Assembly: GCA_028711355.1 (NCBI GenBank)
Contig: JAQTSL010000088.1
Span: 1 to 11,677 of the forward strand
Source of the DNA: Rhodoferax sp.
Lineage (GTDB): Bacteria > Pseudomonadota > Gammaproteobacteria > Burkholderiales > Burkholderiaceae_C
Length of the DNA: 11,677 nt
Reading direction: 5' to 3'
Shown here: positions 1 to 4,805 of the stretch, in pieces
How the letters are laid out: each line of letters opens with the position of its first letter
Numbering within the stretch: the stretch's first letter is position 1
Notes under the pieces: generated by a model
The model's input: only the letters and a program-made list of their open reading frames with translations
Databases searched by the model: none
What the model was told of the DNA's origin: nothing
Translations under genes and position numbers: made by a program

Positions 1-67
1 GCACGACTTGCTTGCGCCGCTCGTGAAGTTGCTCCAGGGTTTGGTTTCTTGCGCTTTCTTTTTCCAT
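1..67 (-). CDS. N-terminus of a possible transposase (partial, runs off the left edge)
   Basis: Reading leftward from an ATG at 67, an open frame gives MEKESARNQTLEQLHERRKQ and two more valines before the window ends. The charged, helical start ending in a RRKQVV-like segment resembles the beginning of IS630-type and related helix-turn-helix transposases, but 22 residues are too few for a family assignment. An in-frame stop lies about 33 bases upstream and there is no earlier start codon, so the start is well bounded. No clear ribosome binding site is seen. It could equally be the start of an unrelated hypothetical protein. That the neighbouring spacer is full of repeats fits a mobile element, but does not prove one. 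Confidence 0.35.
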   Translation of the reverse strand, partial: MEKESARNQTLEQLHERRKQVV

Positions 68-117
68 GCGATTTCGATCATGAAATTCATGGAAAGTTCA
101 AACTTATTTGGGCCGAA

Positions 118-184
118 TCAATAGTGCTTCAGAATGAAAGCAATCACTTCCTTGATGGCTTTTTCGTCGGTGCTCTGATCTTGG
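118..184 (-). pseudogene. Broken duplicate of the 3' end of a class I cytochrome c gene
   Basis: Bases 130-184 match the last codons of the intact cytochrome c gene at 4812-4867 with three mismatches and one single-base deletion. On the minus strand the fragment reads STDEKAIKEVIAFILK, identical to the intact protein's C-terminus, then ends in a different two-residue tail (HY) and a stop at 118-120. The heme motif, signal peptide and start are all missing, and the deletion shifts the frame just upstream. It is therefore a remnant, not a gene. It probably arose by duplication or recombination between the repeat-rich spacers flanking this accessory stretch. Confidence 0.75.
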
Positions 185-202
185 AACAAAAGGGGAACAA
201 AA

Positions 203-217
203 GGGGACGCTACCCTT
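203..217. repeat. Third copy of the GGGGACGCTACCCTT motif
   Basis: The 15-base motif recurs twice more at 4239-4253 and 4267-4281, next to similar REP-like hairpin repeats. Short motifs of this type often lie near hairpin repeats mobilised by IS200-like or REP-associated transposases. No such transposase is visible in this window. Confidence 0.6.
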
Positions 218-220
218 TGT

Positions 221-258
221 TTCGGGGTCCATGGATTGCGGGTCGGAGCCCGCAATGA
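221..258. repeat. REP-like hairpin repeat, copy 1
   Basis: A perfect 8-bp stem, ATTGCGGG (235-242) and CCCGCAAT (249-256), closes a 6-base loop. The element with its lead TTCGGGGTCCATGG is repeated at 4521-4559 and, inverted and without the full lead, at 9141-9170. Repetition plus hairpin marks it as an interspersed repeat and not a terminator, since no T run follows. Confidence 0.75.
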
Positions 259-388
259 CAGCCATCTTTGATGCTTGGGGTTGAATTCGCGGCGATGAAG
301 GTGAGGCCCTGTCAAGGCGCAACCCAAGCAGTCGTCCAATCGCCGACGTGAGCCGGATACTGTGCCGGAGCTACCTGCCTCTGGCTGT

Positions 389-455
389 GGATTGCTTTTA
401 TATTTGTAGCTGCTTGCGCTTGTATGGCAAGCGTCAGAGGCCAATTAGGCTTGTG
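389..455. repeat. Interspersed intergenic repeat with CGCTTG/CAAGCG hairpin, copy 1
   Basis: About 67 bases resemble 4627-4692 closely. The shared core contains TTTGTAGCTG, the hairpin CGCTTG-TATGG-CAAGCG (417-433) and a trailing GGCTTGTG. I associate repeats with this core with spacers in Comamonadaceae genomes (from general knowledge; not searched). It lies just upstream of the MNT gene and supplies an ATG at 424 that is probably not used. Confidence 0.7.
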
Positions 456-512
456 CCTTTGTGGTTGTCATGCCGGATCGTTTTGTGCTGGGATCGGCGC
501 GACAACTCATAA

Positions 513-541
513 AGCTACAATCGTAGCTATGAAAGCTACAA
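513..541 (+). promoter_or_regulatory. Candidate -10 box and AGCTAC operator repeats at the MNT start
   Basis: AGCTAC (513-518) and its inverted copy GTAGCT (523-528) flank AATC, ending directly at the ATG at 529. A direct copy of AAAGCTACAA (511-520) recurs at 532-541 inside the first codons. TACAAT (516-521) is a five-of-six match to a -10 box and would put the transcript start at or next to the ATG, consistent with the lack of a ribosome binding site. No convincing -35 is seen. The MNT protein carries a winged helix and could bind here; that is inference. Confidence 0.3.
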
Positions 542-1134
542 ACGAGTCCGCCTCTGATCTATTGTTTCCGCTCCAGTACCGGGGCAAGGCGCTGGCCTTG
601 CTTCTATTGCAGCCGCAGCGGCGATTGCATGTTCGTGAAATTGCCCGGTTAACAGGCACCGTAGCCGGCACGATGCACAAAGAGCTTGGCCGTTTGCAGC
701 GTGCTGGTCTGCTTGAGCGGCACAGCGTGGGCAATCAGCTTCAGTATTGCGCCAACCCGGCGCACCCGGTGTTTGCAGAGCTTGGTGCCTTGCTGCGCAA
801 GACGATTGGCCTGGCGGATGTGCTGACCTTGGCCCTGGCACCGGTTGCCAACCGGGTCAGCGTGGCGTTTGTGTTCGGCTCGGTGGCGCAGGCGCGTGAG
901 ACGGCGCTGAGTGATGTTGATGTGATGGTGATTGGCGACGTGGACTTTGGTGAAGTGGTCAACCTGTTGTTTGAAGCACAGACCACTTTGCAGCGCGAAA
1001 TCAACCCCAAGGTTTTTTCAACGGCAGACTGGCGCGCCAAATTGGCAGCCAACGCACCTTTTGTGCTGGATGTGCTGGCCAAACCCAAGCTGTTTTTAAT
1101 TGGATCGCAACATGACCTCGACCAACTTGCTTAA
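529..1134 (+). CDS. Winged-helix plus MNT nucleotidyltransferase, antitoxin-like partner of a HEPN protein
   Basis: The 201-residue protein has an N-terminal winged helix (about residues 12-75, with HVREIARLTGTVAGTMHKEL as the recognition region). A minimal nucleotidyltransferase domain follows (about 108-195). The nucleotidyltransferase signature is visible: G117-S118 followed by S128-D129-V-D131, the paired metal-binding aspartates. MNT proteins of this kind pair with HEPN toxins, and in characterised MntA/HepT pairs the MNT enzyme AMPylates the toxin. Here the HEPN gene follows with a 23-base overlap, which supports that pairing. I chose ATG 529 over an in-frame ATG at 424 because the upstream part is encoded by an interspersed repeat and has a low-complexity Cys/Gly-rich sequence. 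There is no clear ribosome binding site at either start. The fused DNA-binding domain suggests self-regulation. Confidence 0.75.
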   Translation: MKATNESASDLLFPLQYRGKALALLLLQPQRRLHVREIARLTGTVAGTMHKELGRLQRAGLLERHSVGNQLQYCANPAHPVFAELGALLRKTIGLADVLTLALAPVANRVSVAFVFGSVAQARETALSDVDVMVIGDVDFGEVVNLLFEAQTTLQREINPKVFSTADWRAKLAANAPFVLDVLAKPKLFLIGSQHDLDQLA

Positions 1135-1543
1135 CTTGGCCACCATCGGCCAGCTTGAGCCTGTCACTCACTCCAAGGACTTGGTGGACCGGATGTTGGC
1201 CACTGCCAGGCAACGTCTGCGCGATGCGCAATTTGCCCAAAACAGCGATGAGACGCGCTTTGACTGTGCCTATACCGCCATCCGTGCGGTAGCTGACATG
1301 GGGCTGCACATCAAGGGTTTTCGTACCAGCACCAGCAAGCCGGGTCATCATCAAACGGCTATTGCATGCTTGGCTCACACCTTGGACGTTGACGTTGCCA
1401 CGATCCGCGTTCTGGACAGTCTGCGAAAGCAGCGAAACCTGAGTGATTACGACGGTGAGTTGGTCTCTGAAGCTGCGCTACAGGAGTGCCTGAAGCAGGC
1501 GCAAGCGCTGTTGACACGCATTGAGGCCGTGTTGTCCAGTTAA
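1112..1543 (+). CDS. HEPN-domain protein, toxin-like partner of the MNT gene
   Basis: The 143-residue, mostly helical protein has the size and pattern of HEPN proteins. Its C-terminal half carries LRKQRNLSDYDG (residues 104-115), which corresponds to the R-X4-6-H ribonuclease motif. R108 and N109 are kept, but there is no histidine: Y113 stands at the R+5 position. The protein may therefore be a poor or inactive ribonuclease, or may use another residue. The ATG at 1112 is preferred over a TTG at 1100. It overlaps the MNT gene by 23 bases in a different frame, a layout that suggests translational coupling. In the MNT/HEPN systems known, the HEPN member is the toxin. With the histidine absent, a binding or regulatory role remains possible. 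Confidence 0.7.
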   Translation: MTSTNLLNLATIGQLEPVTHSKDLVDRMLATARQRLRDAQFAQNSDETRFDCAYTAIRAVADMGLHIKGFRTSTSKPGHHQTAIACLAHTLDVDVATIRVLDSLRKQRNLSDYDGELVSEAALQECLKQAQALLTRIEAVLSS

Positions 1544-1593
1544 TTACGCCACCCTTTTAAGCCTGCCACGTAACAACAACACAAGTTGCAGGG

Positions 1594-1760
1594 CTAGTAG
1601 TCCGTTCCACCAAAACACTTACATGAAATTGTGTCTTTTCCAGCCTGGCGTTGTTGTTCGTCGTTGCCATAGCTACGGCTATGTCGCCTCCTCTCGCCTA
1701 ACCAGTCTGAAAAATCCATCAATTTCATTTTGTAACCGTTTTGATGAAACGGACTACTAG
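1594..1760. mobile_element. MITE-like element, 167 bp, with about 40-bp terminal inverted repeats
   Basis: The left end (1594-1631) and the inverted right end (1720-1760) match over about 38-41 bases with a few mismatches and a short gap. Both begin CTAGTAGTCCGTT when read inward. The interior holds a second small hairpin, CATAGC-TACG-GCTATG (1668-1683), and no coding frame of its own. Such a structure fits a miniature inverted-repeat transposable element moved by a transposase encoded elsewhere. CTAG at both outer edges could be part of the terminal repeat or a target duplication. The right edge touches the stop codon of the VapC gene directly. The family is not recognised. Confidence 0.7.
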
Positions 1761-2210
1761 TCATGAACCCAGCAACTCCAAATCAAGCCCATGCGGAACA
1801 AAGTTTTTGAAGTCTTTGTCCAGCGTGGTCATGCGCAGACCGCCAGCAATGGCAAAGGCGGCCAGGTAGGCATCCATCCAGACTTTGGGGGAGGCACTGT
1901 CCAAGGTAGCCAGCGTGCGCCACAGATCGAACAGCCCGGGCGGTTCGTCTCGCCACGTCACTTGTGGCAAGGCTTGCAGCGCATCAAGTGCCATCCAAAC
2001 GCTGCGGTTAGTCAGGCCAAGGGCTTGGTAGGCGCGGTGGATGGTGGCTGTGGATGCCAGCCGAACAAAGCTTTGCTCGGTGGCACGGCACCATACAGCG
2101 GGCTGTGATGGGGTGCCCTGCTTGATGACCTGCTGAGCTATGGGGTGAAAAGGGTGTTTGGGAAAAGTGGCGGCCAACCATACGTTGGTATCAAACAGAG
2201 AGCCCGGCAC
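1761..2210 (-). CDS. vapC: VapC-type PIN-domain ribonuclease toxin
   Basis: The 149-residue protein is a PIN domain. The acidic residues expected for metal binding are D7 (in LFDTNVWLAA), E45 (in RATEQSFVRL), D113 (in VWMDAYLAAFA) and D131/D133 (in TTLDKDF). VapC toxins cleave tRNA or rRNA and are held inactive by the VapB partner, encoded directly upstream with a 20-base overlap. I chose the GTG at 2210 because GAGGA lies about 8 bases before it. An ATG at 2237 would add nine residues but has no clear ribosome binding site. The length is normal for the family and the catalytic set appears complete. The stop codon abuts a MITE-like element, but no truncation is evident. Confidence 0.82.
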   Translation of the reverse strand: MPGSLFDTNVWLAATFPKHPFHPIAQQVIKQGTPSQPAVWCRATEQSFVRLASTATIHRAYQALGLTNRSVWMALDALQALPQVTWRDEPPGLFDLWRTLATLDSASPKVWMDAYLAAFAIAGGLRMTTLDKDFKNFVPHGLDLELLGS

Positions 2211-2496
2211 GCTGTATGTCCTCGCTGGTGAGCGCATCTTGTTCGAGCTGCAGCAATTGGTCGATGCTCATGTGCCCAGCCGGAGCACTGTTTGCACAAC
2301 GGAACACGGGTAAGCCGTCGGTATTAATAAACACGCCAGATTCCGGGGAAATCGGTGGTGCGGGCTTGGGGTTAGCCAACCCCAGCCCCTGGCGCAAAAA
2401 GTCAGCAACCAGGTCGCGCAGAGTACGGCCTTGCGTGACGGCGCGCAACTTCATTTGTCGCACCAGCTCGTCGGGTAAATCAAGTGTGGTTTTCAT
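2191..2496 (-). CDS. vapB: VapB-type ribbon-helix-helix antitoxin
   Basis: The 101-residue protein begins MKTTLDLPDELVRQMKLRAV, a typical ribbon-helix-helix strand and first helix, followed by a second helix around residues 25-38. The first 40 residues would form the DNA-binding dimer. The remainder, with a proline-rich linker and an acidic helix near the C-terminus (IDQLLQLEQDAL), would wrap the toxin. It precedes and overlaps the PIN-domain toxin gene, the usual antitoxin-first order, so self-repression of the pair is likely. The longer linker (about residues 42-75) is somewhat unusual for VapB. A clear ribosome binding site is not seen. Confidence 0.8.
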   Translation of the reverse strand: MKTTLDLPDELVRQMKLRAVTQGRTLRDLVADFLRQGLGLANPKPAPPISPESGVFINTDGLPVFRCANSAPAGHMSIDQLLQLEQDALTSEDIQRAGLSV

Positions 2497-2552
2497 GAGA
2501 GCAAGCTTACCATCTAGCTGGGTTGCTGTAAATCGATAAAAGGGATGAAAAA

Positions 2553-2660
2553 ATGAGCGATCGCATTCTCAATGTAAAGGTGGGCGATGCTCTGTTAGCG
2601 CTGGAACGAGCAGAGACCCGTGGACAATGGCTAGAGGGTCAGGCGGCGTGCAACTCTTGA
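2553..2660 (+). CDS. Small ORF, possibly the start of a decayed gene
   Basis: A 35-residue frame begins at an ATG preceded by AAGGGAT at a good distance, reading MSDRILNVKVGDALLALERA and then ETRGQWLEGQAACNS before a TGA. The start MSDRILNVKVGDA looks like a genuine N-terminus, and resembles that of some small predicted DNA-binding antitoxins, but this is a weak resemblance. Another frame carries on with protein-like sequence (TDDLAQRLVDQGLIDSDACL, about 2660-2720), suggesting a frameshifted remnant. I cannot tell a real micro-gene from a pseudogene here. Confidence 0.35.
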   Translation: MSDRILNVKVGDALLALERAETRGQWLEGQAACNS

Positions 2661-2740
2661 CGGATGACTTGGCGCAGCGTTTGGTTGATCAAGGTCTGAT
2701 TGATAGTGATGCGTGTCTCAGGCGTGGTGAATTCGACGTA
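2661..2740 (+). pseudogene. Possible frameshifted remainder of the small upstream ORF
   Basis: After the stop at 2658-2660, the frame containing the ATG at 2627 reads DDLAQRLVDQGLIDSDACLR and RRGEFDVMTK, which has normal-looking helices and composition. It has no ribosome binding site of its own and later runs over the next gene's promoter and start. It may be the rest of the gene that begins at 2553. Confidence 0.25.
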
Positions 2741-2769
2741 ATGACAAAGACACTACGCGCTGCTACACT
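2741..2769 (+). promoter_or_regulatory. Candidate sigma-70 promoter for the DUF1778/GNAT pair
   Basis: ATGACA (2741-2746) and TACACT (2764-2769) are separated by 17 bases and lie 27 bases before the ATG at 2796. The matches to TTGACA and TATAAT are five of six and four of six. The position immediately upstream of the antitoxin gene supports it. Confidence 0.4.
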
Positions 2770-2795
2770 GACCGTACATCCCAAGAGAAACGATC

Positions 2796-3083
2796 ATGTC
2801 TATTGCCGACACCCGCTCCAAACGTGACACCCTGAATTTACGTATCAAACCCGAGGTGCGCGATCTGATTGACCGCGCGGCTAAAGTGCGGGGTAAGTAC
2901 CGCACCGACTTCATTTTGGATGCGGCGCGCGGTGCAGCCGAAGATGCGTTGCTGGATCAAGCCTTGTTTGTGGTCAGTGAAGAAGCCTATGCCCAGTTTG
3001 TGATACTTCTGGACCGGCCGCCGGTACCAAATAGTCGGTTGCAAAAGACCCTGAAAACGACAGCGCCATGGGATCAGCGGTGA
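2796..3083 (+). CDS. DUF1778 (TacA-like) ribbon-helix-helix antitoxin
   Basis: The 95-residue protein starts with a basic tail and the strand DTLNLRIKPEVRDLIDRAAK, then KVRGKYRTDFILDAARGAAE. This is the ribbon-helix-helix arrangement of DUF1778 antitoxins. The C-terminal part (about residues 55-90), including VVSEEAYAQFVILLDRPP, is the segment that in this family binds and blocks the acetyltransferase toxin. The gene overlaps the acetyltransferase gene by 16 bases. Known pairs of this family repress their own promoter, and a promoter-like element lies just upstream at 2741-2769. The length is typical of the family. An AGAGA tract before the ATG may serve as the ribosome binding site. Confidence 0.85.
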   Translation: MSIADTRSKRDTLNLRIKPEVRDLIDRAAKVRGKYRTDFILDAARGAAEDALLDQALFVVSEEAYAQFVILLDRPPVPNSRLQKTLKTTAPWDQR

Positions 3084-3598
3084 ACTTGGATGCGCCCGTT
3101 GCCCTTGCTGCGCATCACGATACAAGCCGCTTTGCCAGTGGTGTCGAAAGTCTGGATCGTTGGCTCCAACAGCGCGCCCTGAAGAACCAGGCAACAGGCG
3201 CATCCCGCACTTTTGTGGTTTGCGAGGGCCAGCGCGTGCTGGGCTTCTACGCCCTGGCCTCTAGTGCGGTGGCCCCAGACGTGGCCACCGGCCGCATGCG
3301 ACGCAACATGCCCGACCCTGTACCGGTTGTCGTTTTGGGCCGACTTGCCATTGATGCGTCGCTTCAGGGAAGTGGCATCGGCCGAGCGCTTGTGCGTGAT
3401 GCTTGTTTGCGCGTGATCGCTGCCGCTGACAGTGTCGGGATTCGGGGGATGGTTGTTCATGCACTGTCAGAGCGAGCTCGGGCCTTTTACGTAGGTGTAG
3501 GTTTTGATCCTTCGCCGCTTGATCCAATGATGCTGATGGCAACGATTGCCGATCTTCGTGAGGTGTTGCCCAATCAGGCTGCAGCGGCTTTGTCCTGA
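3068..3598 (+). CDS. GNAT acetyltransferase toxin (TacT/AtaT/KacT-like)
   Basis: The 176-residue protein is a GNAT N-acetyltransferase. The acetyl-CoA pyrophosphate-binding loop is LQGSGIGRALV (residues 99-109). The C-terminal ERARAFYVGVGFDPSP carries Y141, in the place of the catalytic tyrosine of TacT-type toxins. Family members acetylate the amino acid on charged tRNAs and so stop translation. The DUF1778 antitoxin encoded upstream, with a 16-base overlap, fits that assignment. ATG 3068 is taken as start; an in-frame GTG at 3080, overlapping the antitoxin stop, is an alternative that removes four residues. Nothing essential appears missing. The downstream neighbour is convergent, 35 bases away. 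Confidence 0.85.
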   Translation: MGSAVNLDAPVALAAHHDTSRFASGVESLDRWLQQRALKNQATGASRTFVVCEGQRVLGFYALASSAVAPDVATGRMRRNMPDPVPVVVLGRLAIDASLQGSGIGRALVRDACLRVIAAADSVGIRGMVVHALSERARAFYVGVGFDPSPLDPMMLMATIADLREVLPNQAAAALS

Positions 3599-3633
3599 AC
3601 ACGCTGCCAGCGGCCTAAAAGGTTTGTGATTGG

Positions 3634-3957
3634 TTAGATCACCCCCAAAAACACAGCCAGGGAACGGCTCACAGCCAGCAACTGTTCTTCGGAAATGTGC
3701 CCAAAAACAGCGCCAATGCGCAGCCGGGGCACCGATTGGGCCTTGTCCACCATGATGTCTGAGGTTTTCTCGAGTCCGTTGTGCGCATCGGCCTCAATCC
3801 GGACGCGAAACAGCGGGGTCTCGCGCAGTTCCCCTGTCACCGGCAAGATGGTCACTGATGGGTGTTCATCGAACAGGTCAGACTGAACAATCAGGGCTGG
3901 CCGAGGTTTGCCGTAGTCTCCTTGCAAGGCGATGGTGATCAAATCCCCACGTCTCAT
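3634..3957 (-). CDS. mazF: MazF/PemK-family endoribonuclease toxin
   Basis: The 107-residue protein starts MRRGDLITIALQGDYGKPRP, the usual opening of MazF/PemK toxins, with R19 in the conserved PRPALIV strand. Further family marks are VTILPVTG (residues 35-42), EKTSDIMVDKAQSVPRLRIG (63-82), in which a conserved Ser/Thr and the DKAQSV strand lie, and a C-terminal helix. MazF enzymes cut mRNA at short sequences. ATG 3957 is preferred over 3963 because AAGG lies six bases before it, and it forms a 4-base ATGA overlap with the antitoxin stop. The DUF3018 antitoxin directly upstream supports the call. The length is normal. Confidence 0.85.
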   Translation of the reverse strand: MRRGDLITIALQGDYGKPRPALIVQSDLFDEHPSVTILPVTGELRETPLFRVRIEADAHNGLEKTSDIMVDKAQSVPRLRIGAVFGHISEEQLLAVSRSLAVFLGVI

Positions 3958-4166
3958 TGCCATCCTTGGTGATCGGCCACGCTTTGTAGCCAGTTTTGAC
4001 TGTCAAGTTCTAGGGGGTCGTTTTTTAGCAGCAGCGATTGCCGCTTGCATTCGATGGCAAAGTTCTCGCGCCGTGTATCGGGCACCCAGATTTGCACTGG
4101 CCGCATACCCGCTTCACGCAAACTGACTCTGTGCTTTCGAACCCTTTCAGCGGACGGCGTGGCCAT
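3954..4166 (-). CDS. DUF3018 MazE-like antitoxin
   Basis: The 70-residue protein opens MATPSAERVRKHRVSLREAG and continues RPVQIWVPDTRR, the signature of DUF3018 proteins, which are annotated as antitoxins to MazF. The basic N-terminus would bind DNA and the acidic C-terminal part (NDPLELDSQNWLQ, residues 49-61) would bind the toxin. An ATG at 4178 also exists. I prefer 4166 because GGGGA sits 5-6 bases before it and because a -10 box at 4193-4198 would leave almost no leader for the earlier start. The gene ends in a 4-base overlap with the toxin gene, so the two are likely made from one transcript and coupled in translation. Confidence 0.82.
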   Translation of the reverse strand: MATPSAERVRKHRVSLREAGMRPVQIWVPDTRRENFAIECKRQSLLLKNDPLELDSQNWLQSVADHQGWQ

Positions 4167-4179
4167 GTTGATCCCCATT

Positions 4180-4198
4180 TGTTACATGTAACATTATA
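4180..4198 (-). promoter_or_regulatory. Promoter -10 box with palindromic operator before the MazE-like gene
   Basis: On the minus strand a perfect TATAAT (4198-4193) runs straight into the perfect 14-base palindrome TGTTACATGTAACA (4193-4180). The palindrome covers the expected transcript start, a usual place for a repressor site. The antitoxin, alone or with the toxin, is the obvious candidate to bind it. No good -35 box is seen, as the region further upstream is repeat sequence. Confidence 0.5.
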
Positions 4199-4210
4199 GT
4201 CATTCTGCTT

Positions 4211-4238
4211 CATGTGGGGTAATCCATGTGGGGTAATC
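4211..4238. repeat. Tandem duplicate of a 14-base unit
   Basis: CATGTGGGGTAATC occurs twice head to tail (4211-4224 and 4225-4238). Its end, GGGTAATC, is also the start of the longer repeats that follow. Confidence 0.8.
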
Positions 4239-4283
4239 GGGGACGCTACCCTTTTCAAGGGTAATCGGGGACGCTACCCTTTT
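4231..4283. repeat. Two perfect 25-base direct repeats, 28-base period
   Basis: Bases 4231-4255 and 4259-4283 are identical. Each unit runs from GGGTAATC through GGGGACGCTACCC to a T4 run. Between them TACCCTT (4247-4253) and AAGGGTA (4257-4263) can form a hairpin. The GGGGACGCTACCC core recurs at 203-217. These are probably remnants of a mobile hairpin repeat family. Confidence 0.8.
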
Positions 4284-4297
4284 GACCTCAAAGCTGT

Positions 4298-4498
4298 TCA
4301 AGGCCAGAGCGCCTTGCTCATGGAGACTTTTCTCAAGGTTGGTGCGGTCAGTTTGCGAATTTCTTTGTGTTCGCCCTCAGCCGTGGTTTCGACCAACACG
4401 CCGTTCACGGCCTCCAGCACTTTGCCACTGGTGGCAAGCGCCTGGTAGTAAGCCCGATGGACAGCATGACCGGCCGGCTCTGGAATACGGGCTTCCAT
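4298..4498 (-). CDS. Small hypothetical protein, 66 residues
   Basis: A minus-strand frame reads MEARIPEPAGHAVHRAYYQA and goes on through TSGKVLEAVNGVLVETTAEG to a C-terminal IRKLTAPTLRKVSMSKALWP. Codon use is that of a real gene, with mostly C or G in third position and a balanced amino-acid composition. No membrane segment, signal peptide or metal site is present. The ribosome binding site is poor (AAGGA lies too close to the ATG at 4498), and the open frame extends upstream into repeat sequence. It may be the 3' part of a longer gene whose start was lost. I do not recognise the family. Repeats flank it on both sides. Confidence 0.5.
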   Translation of the reverse strand: MEARIPEPAGHAVHRAYYQALATSGKVLEAVNGVLVETTAEGEHKEIRKLTAPTLRKVSMSKALWP

Positions 4499-4520
4499 GA
4501 TCCTTGTCAGCCCGGACCAG

Positions 4521-4559
4521 ATTCGGGGTCCATGGATTGGGAGTCGGGGCCTGCAATGA
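4521..4559. repeat. REP-like hairpin repeat, copy 2 (diverged)
   Basis: The lead TTCGGGGTCCATGGATTG is the same as in 221-238, followed by GGAGTCGGGGCCTGCAATGA. The stem is less perfect than in the copy at 221-258. It belongs to the same interspersed family. Confidence 0.65.
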
Positions 4560-4626
4560 TGTGCGCCTGCCGCAAGGCTGCGCTGCATAGAGTGGATTGA
4601 GGACGCAGCAGCGCACGCCGGGTGCT

Positions 4627-4692
4627 GGTTGCTTTGATATTTGTAGCTGTTTGCGCTTGTATGGCAAGCGCTGACGGTCGATTCGGCTTGTG
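4627..4692. repeat. Interspersed intergenic repeat with CGCTTG/CAAGCG hairpin, copy 2
   Basis: This closely resembles 389-455 and shares TTTGTAGCTG, the hairpin CGCTTG-TATGG-CAAGCG (4654-4670) and GGCTTGTG at the end. Like copy 1 it lies some 130 bases from a REP-like hairpin repeat in the same order, so the two spacers share a composite arrangement. Confidence 0.7.
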
Positions 4693-4746
4693 GATTTGCC
4701 GGTATCAATGGGTATCTTTGCGGGCTGGAGTTGCAAGATCAGCTGC

Positions 4747-4781
4747 AAAAAAAACCCGCTACCAAAGCGGTAGCGGGTTTT
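4747..4781 (-). terminator. Rho-independent terminator of the cytochrome c gene
   Basis: A perfect 13-bp stem, AAAACCCGCTACC (4751-4763) with GGTAGCGGGTTTT (4769-4781), closes a 5-base loop. On the minus strand it is followed by a run of eight T. It lies 25 bases past the stop of the cytochrome c gene and should end that transcript. Its shorter T run on the + strand might give some termination in the other direction too. Confidence 0.9.
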
Positions 4782-4805
4782 CGTCTGAAAGAATGGCTGT
4801 GAGGC

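Larger units (their letters stand above)
185..388. other. Repeat-bearing spacer, otherwise empty
   Basis: No open frame here has coding character. The stretch holds one copy of the GGGGACGCTACCCTT motif (203-217) and one hairpin repeat (221-258), described separately. Bases 259-388 contain nothing I recognise. Confidence 0.6.

Noticed and set aside
424..528. Earlier in-frame start of the MNT gene
   Set aside because: The added residues are encoded by an interspersed repeat and by Cys/Gly-rich spacer, with no ribosome binding site. ATG 529 fits the domain start.
1521..1760. 79-residue + strand open frame over the MITE-like element
   Set aside because: It follows the inverted repeats and has no coding character.
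529..4166. Integron cassette array or CRISPR
   Set aside because: Gene pairs alternate in strand, and no paired attC core sites lie between them (only an isolated GCCTAAC near 1694). No regularly spaced repeats with unique spacers exist.
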